Both the position numbers and the translations under genes were made by a program. A model generated the notes under the pieces. That model was not told the origin of the DNA, searched no databases, and saw only the letters and a program-made list of their open reading frames with translations. Below are positions 11,974 through 17,414 of a stretch of 17,414 nucleotides of DNA, piece by piece. The stretch is from Candidatus Tayloriibacteriota bacterium (GTDB lineage: Bacteria > Patescibacteriota > Minisyncoccia > Phycocordibacterales > GWA1-40-21), in NCBI GenBank assembly GCA_026395155.1, contig JAPLZG010000125.1, positions 11,013-28,426 on the forward strand, written 5' to 3'. Numbering within the stretch: the stretch's first letter is position 1; each line of letters opens with the position of its first letter.

Positions 11974-14900
11974 TTAGTAAGTAAGAGTTGAAATATCTGT
12001 TGAAGGATAATTCAAGATCAAACTACCTGTTGGATTAACTGCTCCATTAACATCTGTCCATGTGAACAATGTGTTTGCACCCAATGATGTTGAAAGTCCA
12101 TCCCATGTAGTTGCATTAATTGTTACAGGTGAGTATACCTTGAAGGTAACGCTCTGACCTGCAGCAATATCATATCCACCAACGAATGTTATTGTACCTG
12201 TAGCTGCTGTAGTTGTACCTACAGCACCCAAAGAGTTTGTGAAGTCTGTTGTTCTTGTAAGAAGTGTACCGTTAGCATAAACAGTAAGAGATGTTGAAGC
12301 TGTTGCTGAACCAGCACCTGATGCGTGTGAAGACAAAGGTAATGTTAACAACTTGATATCTCCTTTTGCGTCTGCTGATACTGTAACTCTAGCAATTTCT
12401 TGTGTACCTGAAACAACTCCTGACTTGCTTAGATCAACAAATGTGACTGTTGGTTTTGAACCTACAAGAGTCATCATATTTGTATCAACAGCTAATGTTG
12501 TTGTTGAGGTTGTTGTGTTTCCTGCTGTGTACTTATAACCTGTCAATCTTAGACCGGTTGTATTGTTTGAAGTAACACCACCTGTACCAACTTTTGCATA
12601 AGCAACAGTAACTGGAACTGATACTCCAGCATTTCCTACTGGAATAGACAAGTTCATACCTGTTACGCTAAAGTTGTTGTTTTCGTCCTTAGTTGCTGTT
12701 TGACCACCAACTGTGACAGATACTATGTTTGCTGCTGTACCTGAAGCTGCAAAATACATTTCAGAAATAACTGATGTGCCATTTGTTGAAATGAATTTAT
12801 AGATACCTGCTGAGAAGTTTGATTCTCCTACAACAAACTGAGCTACTGGTGAACCACCAGAACCTGTTTTAAGTGTAGGAACAGCGAGTGAACCTGCACC
12901 TGCTGTGATTGTTTGACCTGTAACAGCTGTCTTAGTGATAGTGACGTTGCTATTTACTCCATAGCCTGAAAGGGCCAATGTTGTTGTAGCGACATCTGCT
13001 ACTGAACCAAGATCACCATAAATATCTATTGTCTTCGAACTATTTGCAGCGATTGTGAAATCAACTGTAAGGTTGTTTGAAGCTTGTGGATTTATAGGTG
13101 TTGTTGAGTTTGAACCAGAGACTGCAACTGACAAATTTGAAACGTTTGTTATTGCACCTGCGAGTCCACCCAATGTAACTGTCAAGCTTGTAACTCTAAC
13201 TGGTTCTGCTGAACCTGTTTGAACTGTGTAAGAACCAAGTTTTACACCTGAAGTGTTTGGAACAACTGTCTGAGCAGCAGAGTAAGCAGCATTTGTTGAA
13301 AGTGAAACTGTTGCTGCCTTAACTGTCATCGTTGGACCTAGAATTCCAGCTGTAGATGGAACTGTTGACAATTGTGATGATTCTTTACCTTGCGCATTAC
13401 CTGTATAACCAGCCAATGCAACTACGATGGTATTTGATGTTGTTGTAGCATTTGTGCCATTGTATTTGATATCACCTCTTATTTCCACAGTGACTGTTTG
13501 ACCAGCTGGGATTACAAGTGATGAACCAATGTTGTAAAGTTTAGCTGTACCAGCAGTTGCGATTGTTTGTGTGCTACCGATTTGAATACCGTTTGCATAC
13601 AAAGCAACGTTGTCTAATTGGTCAGTTGATGAAGCTTGGAGGTAAGAGATTTTCATATCTTCACCATAAGCTTTCATTGTGTATCTAGCCAAAGGAACAT
13701 TTGAAGCACCTGTGATAACATCACCTGAGCTTAATGTATTATCAAGAGTAACTGTAACTGATCCTCCTGTTGTACTGTTGACTGTCCATGTACCTGATGT
13801 TTGTGAACCACTCAATGCAACTGCCAATCCTACATTGTAGTTTGAATCAATTACTTGAAGGTCTGAAGCATTCTGTAATGATACAGTAAATGTTCTTGAT
13901 GAACCTTTTACTACATCAGCTCTAACTTCGATTGTTCTTGAAGAATCAATCTTGTAAGGAGCACCAGAAAGATCAAAAGTGATCATTCCGTTTGCATCCT
14001 GTCCAAGTGATGAAGCTACTTGAACTCCTGAAACAAAAAGTTTTACATTCTGAAGTGCGTCTGCAGGAATTGAACCGATTACTTTAAGAGCTAAGCTCTT
14101 AAGATAAACTGCTCTTCCTGAGATAGCCAATGTTGATGACCAAACTGATTGATTGAATGAACCAGATTGAACTGTACCACCAGCAAGTGTTCCAGCTGAA
14201 AGTGTTGATGTAGCTGCTGCTATATCAGTTGAGCTGAAAACATTTTGTGCGGCACCACTTATAGGATAAACTGCTGAAACTGGGATGTTAGCTGTAACTC
14301 CTGTAAGAGAGATAACAACCAATTGACCTGAAGTTCCTGCGAGTAAATCAGCCTTAACTGCAACTGTGTATGATGCACCTGGTGCAACTGTAAACAATCC
14401 GTTTGAAGCATTAAATGTTATTTTTCCTGTTGAAACTGTTGCTGCATCTGTCAATCTAACAGCTCCATTGTAAAGATAAACATTTGAAAGTGTTGTATCA
14501 GCTGAAACTCCACCTCTTGCTAATGTTACGTTTGTAACAACAGCTGGTGTAGCTGACTTGTTTGTAAATGTGTATTCAACAAGGTTTGCTGCTGCTTGAC
14601 CAGCAACTACAGCTGATGCTGCAGGTGATGAAGCGGCCAATGAAACTGAAAGATCTGTTCCTGTTGGAACAACTCCTCCTGGAATAACTACTACTCCTCC
14701 GTTCAATGAAGCTCTTGTTTTAGCACCGACATATCCAGCTGCAGGGCTAATACCCTTTTCTAACTGATATTTTATGACGGCTGCTTTTGTTAATGAACCA
14801 AAGTAACCTGTCGCTGGAGAAATTCCAAGAAGGTTTTGTAATGCTGTAACTTCAGCACCTTTACTTCCGACTGTAAGGTCTTTAGTAAAAGATCCTGTTA

Positions 14901-15096
14901 CTACAGGTGCGGTAACTGTACCACCCAATATAGCTTTTGCAGCTGCTACTTTATCAGCTGGGATAAGACCCATAGCAGCGAGCAAATCGATATCTGCTGC
15001 TGTCAAAGCTGAAACGGTAGAAGCTCCTACCAATGAGAGGACCATTGCCAAACCGACAACAATACCGATCACTGATTTTACTTTTCCATTTATCAT
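11974..15096 (-). CDS. Secreted peptidoglycan-binding, S-layer-like surface protein
   Basis: From the ATG at 15094-15096 the product is 1040 residues. Residues 1-30 are a clear signal peptide (MINGKVK, then a hydrophobic run ending ASTVSA). A short LTAADIDLLAAMGLIPADKV segment precedes a PG_binding_1-type domain at about 72-132, with GSKGAEVTALQNLLGI and TKAAVIKYQLEKGI. The rest is Ala/Thr/Gly/Ser/Val-rich and divides into about six beta-sandwich modules of 110-150 residues. Most repeat an LSNVxLYxNG-type strand and a PAGQTxTVxVxxD-type strand before a V-rich end. Cysteine is absent. The likely role is a wall-attached surface layer protein. A GTG at 15138 would add 14 residues (MEKIFLRKLVIKFI); I preferred the ATG because it starts a standard signal peptide. 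A terminator follows and a very long leader precedes it. Confidence 0.88.
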   Translation of the reverse strand: MINGKVKSVIGIVVGLAMVLSLVGASTVSALTAADIDLLAAMGLIPADKVAAAKAILGGTVTAPVVTGSFTKDLTVGSKGAEVTALQNLLGISPATGYFGSLTKAAVIKYQLEKGISPAAGYVGAKTRASLNGGVVVIPGGVVPTGTDLSVSLAASSPAASAVVAGQAAANLVEYTFTNKSATPAVVTNVTLARGGVSADTTLSNVYLYNGAVRLTDAATVSTGKITFNASNGLFTVAPGASYTVAVKADLLAGTSGQLVVISLTGVTANIPVSAVYPISGAAQNVFSSTDIAAATSTLSAGTLAGGTVQSGSFNQSVWSSTLAISGRAVYLKSLALKVIGSIPADALQNVKLFVSGVQVASSLGQDANGMITFDLSGAPYKIDSSRTIEVRADVVKGSSRTFTVSLQNASDLQVIDSNYNVGLAVALSGSQTSGTWTVNSTTGGSVTVTLDNTLSSGDVITGASNVPLARYTMKAYGEDMKISYLQASSTDQLDNVALYANGIQIGSTQTIATAGTAKLYNIGSSLVIPAGQTVTVEIRGDIKYNGTNATTTSNTIVVALAGYTGNAQGKESSQLSTVPSTAGILGPTMTVKAATVSLSTNAAYSAAQTVVPNTSGVKLGSYTVQTGSAEPVRVTSLTVTLGGLAGAITNVSNLSVAVSGSNSTTPINPQASNNLTVDFTIAANSSKTIDIYGDLGSVADVATTTLALSGYGVNSNVTITKTAVTGQTITAGAGSLAVPTLKTGSGGSPVAQFVVGESNFSAGIYKFISTNGTSVISEMYFAASGTAANIVSVTVGGQTATKDENNNFSVTGMNLSIPVGNAGVSVPVTVAYAKVGTGGVTSNNTTGLRLTGYKYTAGNTTTSTTTLAVDTNMMTLVGSKPTVTFVDLSKSGVVSGTQEIARVTVSADAKGDIKLLTLPLSSHASGAGSATASTSLTVYANGTLLTRTTDFTNSLGAVGTTTAATGTITFVGGYDIAAGQSVTFKVYSPVTINATTWDGLSTSLGANTLFTWTDVNGAVNPTGSLILNYPSTDISTLTY

Positions 15097-15140
15097 AATA
15101 AATTTTATAACTAACTTTCGGAGAAAAATCTTTTCCACAA

Positions 15141-15197
15141 CTAACTAATAAAAGCTAATAATTTTGGGAAAGAAAAATTTCTCTTTAATTCACTCAT
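15141..15197 (-). CDS. Possible 18-residue leader peptide upstream of the surface protein
   Basis: ATG at 15195-15197 to TAG at 15141-15143 encodes MSELKRNFSFPKLLAFIS. It is preceded by AAAAAGGAGT, the only strong Shine-Dalgarno-like string I found before any start in the window, though the gap to the ATG is just 1 nt. Its stop lies 2 nt before the alternative GTG start (15138) of the surface-protein frame, suggesting possible coupling. It could equally be a chance ORF with a purine run. Confidence 0.35.
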   Translation of the reverse strand: MSELKRNFSFPKLLAFIS

Positions 15198-15648
15198 ACT
15201 CCTTTTTAATTTAAATTCTTGCGAACTAAAATTTAAAAGTTAAGATAAACTATTTCGACTAAAAATTTTCTATCTTAGACGAGTGATTGTCTCTTTTCCT
15301 TTTTGAAAACTTAGGAATGACCTTCCTTTGTTTTCAGGATAACGTGATGCTGACAAAAAAACATTCACGACTTTCTTCCTACTATCCCATCAATTTTATA
15401 TTTTCAAAAGCATTTTTATTTTGAGCAAATAAAAATTTTGTGCAATTGAATTCGACACAAAAAAGATAGGTTAGTTTGCGTAAACTAACTGACCGACTGT
15501 AATTCTGAATATTCGATTGTCAAAGTTCTCGACCACTGACAACCGGGCTTGAGCTAGCCCGAATCATCTTACGGAAATTAGGCTAAGCTTTTTAGGCCGC
15601 CCTTTTCGAGATAAGAAAAGCATTTTGACATGCAACTTTCAAACCTCA
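15141..15648 (-). promoter_or_regulatory. Long structured leader of the surface-protein gene
   Basis: If transcription starts at the promoter near 15655-15683, about 550 nt precede the ATG at 15096. On the minus strand the leader contains a CGGGCT/AGCCCG hairpin, TTGTCA/TGACAA around 14 nt, and GTTAGTTT/AAACTAAC with a 4-nt loop followed by CTATCTTTTTT, which resembles a weak attenuator. I found no better promoter closer to the gene. I recognise no riboswitch class. Confidence 0.5.
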
Positions 15649-15654
15649 ATGTAT

Positions 15655-15683
15655 ATTATATATCCTGCTTAAAAAACAAGCAA
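15655..15683 (-). promoter_or_regulatory. Sigma70-type promoter upstream of the surface-protein gene
   Basis: On the minus strand TTGCTT (15678-15683), 17 nt and TATAAT (15655-15660) form a good promoter, with the start near 15648. No other gene lies between it and 15197, so it most likely drives the surface protein from a distance. Confidence 0.65.
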
Positions 15684-15691
15684 AATATAAC

Positions 15692-15700
15692 TGTGGATAA
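15692..15700 (-). promoter_or_regulatory. DnaA-box-like site TTATCCACA next to a promoter
   Basis: An exact DnaA consensus match lying 8 nt upstream of the -35 at 15678-15683. The sequence context AACTGTGGATAACT is the same as at the 10982-10990 site. Confidence 0.4.
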
Positions 15701-15809
15701 CTCACATAAACGGATCAAGACCCCTTTGTGTTAGGCCATTGAAATCCGATAACATGCACAATCCACACAGGGTATTGTTGCATAAAAGAGGTAAAAATGC
15801 AACCTCCTT

Positions 15810-15959
15810 GTCATCCCCGCGCAGGCGGGGATCCATTCCCTCTGTCATTCCGTTGCACTACAAGAGTACTTCCATTTTCTAATCGCTTCGCTCAAGAAAA
15901 TTAGGTCGAGAACGGGATCCATCTTTAATTTCCTGGATCCCCGCCTGCGCGGGGATGAC
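15810..15959. repeat. 150-bp element bounded by 25-bp REP-like inverted repeats
   Basis: The ends at 15810-15834 and 15935-15959 are exact reverse complements, each also a hairpin with ATCCCCGC/GCGGGGAT arms. This GTCATCCCCGC..GCGGGGATCC form resembles REP-type palindromes found in many bacteria. Most of the interior (15844-15923) is the second copy of the 80-bp element. Confidence 0.75.
15844..15923. repeat. 80-bp dispersed element, copy 2 (inverted)
   Basis: It is the reverse complement of 11313-11392 with 7 differences in 80. Its GTCATTCCGTT and GGATCC ends match the surrounding REP-like units, so it lies nested between two of them. Confidence 0.8.
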
Positions 15960-16003
15960 AGAGGGGAATGGATTGCTTCATTACCATTCGCAAAGACAGA
16001 ACA

Positions 16004-16048
16004 AAAAATAGAGGGAAAATTTGCTCCGCAAATTTTCCCTCTATTTTT
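16004..16048 (-). terminator. 21-bp bidirectional hairpin terminator
   Basis: Arms 16004-16024 and 16028-16048 are perfectly complementary over 21 bp around TCC (core AGAGGGAAAATTTGC), ending in five A or T. On the minus strand TTTTTTGTT follows. It ends the gene at 16152-16985 and may also insulate the surface-protein promoter. Confidence 0.85.
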
Positions 16049-16052
16049 ACTA

Positions 16053-16080
16053 ACAGCTAAAAGCTAGTAGCTACCAGCTG
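16053..16080. repeat. Heptanucleotide array (C/T)AGCTNN, four units
   Basis: Read on the minus strand: CAGCTGG, TAGCTAC, TAGCTTT, TAGCTGT. It is the same type of array as 5688-5715 inside rplV, but here it is non-coding and next to a terminator. Confidence 0.75.
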
Positions 16081-16093
16081 ATATGGACTCTTT

Positions 16094-16131
16094 AAGGTCT
16101 GACCTTTTTTCAGATTTTAAGGTCAGACCTT
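16094..16131. repeat. Paired palindromes AAGGTCTGACCTT and AAGGTCAGACCTT
   Basis: Two 13-bp odd palindromes (16094-16106 and 16119-16131) are exact reverse complements of each other, so they form either two small hairpins or one 13-bp stem. They lie 21 nt after the stop of the regulator gene. No T-run follows on the minus strand. The GGTCNGACC core is like the palindromes used by REP-associated Y1 transposases; that link is inference. Confidence 0.65.
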
Positions 16132-16151
16132 TTCCCGTCCATTGTCTTTTA

Positions 16152-16985
16152 TTATGCCAAGAAGTATTTAGACCACCTTCTTTCCCCTTCCTTCTTTAGG
16201 ACACCATTTGACACCATTGATAGAAGTTCTCGCTGAATTGTCTTTTCGCTACAATCTTTTATATTTACAACAAAGTCTTTAATTGTAAGCTTATTACCAC
16301 TCTTCAACATAGATAAAATTATATCTTGTCTGTTTGTTTTGTCCTTTTTATTTTTATCGGTCGGCACAACTTCTTTAACAGACATTTTGTTAAGGACATC
16401 ATTATTTGTAATGTCTTTTATGTCCTTTTGTCCTTTATCAAAAGAGGGATAAAAACCATAAATATTTTTATCTGTATTTTTTAATTCAGAAAGATTTTTT
16501 TGATCTGGAATATAATTATAGTCTCCATCAAAAAAATTTTGTTCAAGAGCTATCTTTGCTGAAGAATATGTATTTGTTGAACTTACAATGAAATCTGATA
16601 GTTTTTTAAGTTCCGTTGCTATAATTTCATAATTCATTTTCGATATCATATTCACTGTTTTAGCCACATCAAATAATACAGAAGCTTCAAAAAGCTCCTC
16701 TAAAAGATTTTTATGAAAATAATCTTCACCCCAAATTCTATTGGACAAACTTAATGCACTTTCAAGCATATCAACGGCGACTGTCCTTATTTTATTTTTC
16801 ATCGGTTCATTATCGGACATAAATCCAGAAAGTAGATAAAGTGCAGAAACAATCCTTTCTGTCTTTTTAAATACAAAAAGTCCAAAGGTATCACCAGAAA
16901 ACATTATATCAATATCAACCTTTAAAACATTGATATTTTTGTCATTGTTGGGACTTAGCATGTTATTTTTATTTTCTTTATCCAT
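16152..16985 (-). CDS. Putative winged-helix DNA-binding protein with helical N-terminal domain
   Basis: The product is 277 residues. Residues 1-20 are Asn/Lys-rich and disordered. Residues 28-150 read as a bundle of helices (KKTERIVSALYLLSGFM, then KIRTVAVDMLESALSLSNRI and a segment with VNMISKMNYEIIATELKKL). A charged linker follows, and residues 218-275 form a winged helix-turn-helix: RQDIILSMLK, the recognition-helix segment CSEKTIQRELLSMVSNGVL, and a wing KKEGERRWSKYFL. It resembles the DeoR/Fic-associated type of wHTH by pattern. It is presumably a sequence-specific regulator, with the helical part sensing or dimerising; the target is unknown. It has its own promoter and terminator. Confidence 0.85.
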   Translation of the reverse strand: MDKENKNNMLSPNNDKNINVLKVDIDIMFSGDTFGLFVFKKTERIVSALYLLSGFMSDNEPMKNKIRTVAVDMLESALSLSNRIWGEDYFHKNLLEELFEASVLFDVAKTVNMISKMNYEIIATELKKLSDFIVSSTNTYSSAKIALEQNFFDGDYNYIPDQKNLSELKNTDKNIYGFYPSFDKGQKDIKDITNNDVLNKMSVKEVVPTDKNKKDKTNRQDIILSMLKSGNKLTIKDFVVNIKDCSEKTIQRELLSMVSNGVLKKEGERRWSKYFLA

Positions 16986-17089
16986 ATTATTATTTCTTAG
17001 TGTCTCTTAATAATAGTCCTTTAAAAGAGGACGTGTCTTTTTAACTTGTCCGATTGTTTTTATCAAGGACGAGCAACTGATTTGTGTCT

Positions 17090-17117
17090 ATTATATATGG
17101 GACAGGAAAAATGTAAA
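17090..17117 (-). promoter_or_regulatory. Sigma70-type promoter of the regulator gene
   Basis: On the minus strand TTTACA (17112-17117), a 16-nt spacer and TATAAT (17090-17095) are present. The start would be near 17083. The structured element copy ends about 38 nt upstream of the -35. Confidence 0.7.
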
Positions 17118-17154
17118 GTGACAAAACTTTTATTTTATTACATAACGAATTAAT

Positions 17155-17325
17155 AAAACAGATTGTGTGTACTATCCTCGCAGCAAAGCTGACGAGGTAT
17201 TAGTCACACAATACCACGGCTGTTTTTTTGGAATAGGAATAGTCCACCGACTATTCAGAACACAGCGCGTGTCCTCAACCTCGCAGTCAAACTGTCGAGG
17301 TATTCGGACATCGCTCTCCAATAAT
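17155..17325. repeat. Structured ~170-bp dispersed element, copy 2
   Basis: It is the same element as 11676-11845. The first hairpin here is CCTCGCAGC..GCTGaCGAGG, stronger than in copy 1, and ATTGTGTG can pair with CACACAAT around it. The second hairpin reads CCTCGCAGT..ACTGtCGAGG. Sequence varies mainly in loops and unpaired spots while stems are largely kept. It lies directly upstream of the regulator promoter. Confidence 0.7.
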
Positions 17326-17335
17326 ATAAAAGTTT

Positions 17336-17414
17336 TGTCATCCCTGCGTAGGCCGGGATCCATTCCATCTTTCATTCCGTTGCAAAACGGAATCCATCTG
17401 CTTTGTCATCCTTG
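17336..17414. repeat. REP-like hairpin units, cut by the window edge
   Basis: Units of the form GTCATCCCTGCG..GGGATCC and ATTCCGTT/AACGGAAT (stem around GCAA) follow each other, and a new GTCATCC begins at the edge. They belong to the same family as 15810-15959 and 11313-11392. Confidence 0.65.

Larger units (their letters stand above)
15198..16151. other. Intergenic stretch upstream of the surface-protein gene
   Basis: No further gene is visible. The proximal part is the leader, followed upstream by a promoter and a DnaA-box-like site. Beyond 15700 lie a GTTGCAT/ATGCAAC hairpin (15777-15803), the REP-bounded element 15810-15959, the terminator 16004-16048, and two further repeats. Confidence 0.7.
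16986..17414. other. Upstream region of the regulator gene and window end
   Basis: It holds a leader of about 98 nt with a GTCCTTT/AGAGGAC hairpin (within 17010-17030), a promoter, the second copy of the structured element and REP-like hairpins. No gene is seen. The 67-codon minus-strand frame here is read through repeats. Confidence 0.7.

Noticed and set aside
15680..15800. Replication origin suggested by DnaA-box-like sites
   Set aside because: Only one exact box and one weak one lie here, without dnaA or dnaN nearby or a clear AT-rich unwinding region with clustered boxes.
17172..17375. Minus-strand frame of 67 codons containing DPGLRRDD
   Set aside because: The DPGLRRDD-type string is a translation of REP-like hairpins, and the rest is read through the structured element whose other copy has no matching long frame.
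11313..17414. CRISPR array from repeated hairpins
   Set aside because: Repeat copies are irregularly spaced, in both orientations, and no unit-length spacers or cas genes are present.

Overview
The window comes from an AT-rich bacterial genome, most likely a Candidate Phyla Radiation (Patescibacteria) member of the Parcubacteria/Paceibacteria type. The case rests on a compact r-protein cluster with diverged, lysine-rich proteins, a short zinc-binding S14, very large secreted proteins with a peptidoglycan-binding domain followed by beta-sandwich modules, a protein built on the GYAWxENxGW motif, and almost no Shine-Dalgarno sequences. UGA is used as a stop (end of the gene at 6813), so the Gracilibacteria/SR1 recoding of UGA does not apply. 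The lineage call is inference from protein style; no marker was placed on a tree. All credible genes lie on the minus strand, so transcription runs right to left.

Positions 1-6473 hold a 14-gene ribosomal protein cluster in canonical S10/spc order: rpsS, rplV, rpsC, rplP, rpmC, rpsQ, rplN, rplX, rplE, rpsN, rpsH, rplF, rplR, rpsE (cut by the window edge). It starts at rpsS from its own strong promoter; rpsJ-rplC-rplD-rplW-rplB are not upstream. A perfect terminator and a new promoter between rplE and rpsN divide it into two transcription units. The first four genes are tightly packed. Nearly every later spacer is 60-170 nt long and holds a repeat or structured element. Six spacers carry copies of one AT-rich repeat family that begins at or just after the stop codon of the preceding gene.

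Positions 6474-10980 hold a possible 30-residue membrane peptide, a secreted PKD plus lamin-tail protein, a small single-pass membrane protein, and a membrane-anchored protein with four GYAW/GYAY-ENxGW repeats. Positions 11974-15096 encode a 1040-residue secreted peptidoglycan-binding protein that looks like a major surface (S-layer-like) protein. Its best promoter is about 550 nt upstream, implying a long structured leader with a possible 18-codon upstream ORF. Positions 16152-16985 encode a putative winged-helix regulator with its own promoter and a 21-bp hairpin terminator.

The non-coding stretches are crowded with dispersed elements: a 150-bp MITE-like element, a structured element of about 170 bp present twice (68 nt identical), REP-like hairpins, an 80-bp element present twice in opposite orientation, and heptanucleotide arrays. 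One such array type also lies inside rplV and encodes its extra C-terminal tail. The most unusual features are the post-stop repeat family inside the ribosomal operon, the repeat-encoded L22 tail, the duplicated structured element and the long surface-protein leader. No rRNA, tRNA, CRISPR array or transposase gene was seen.
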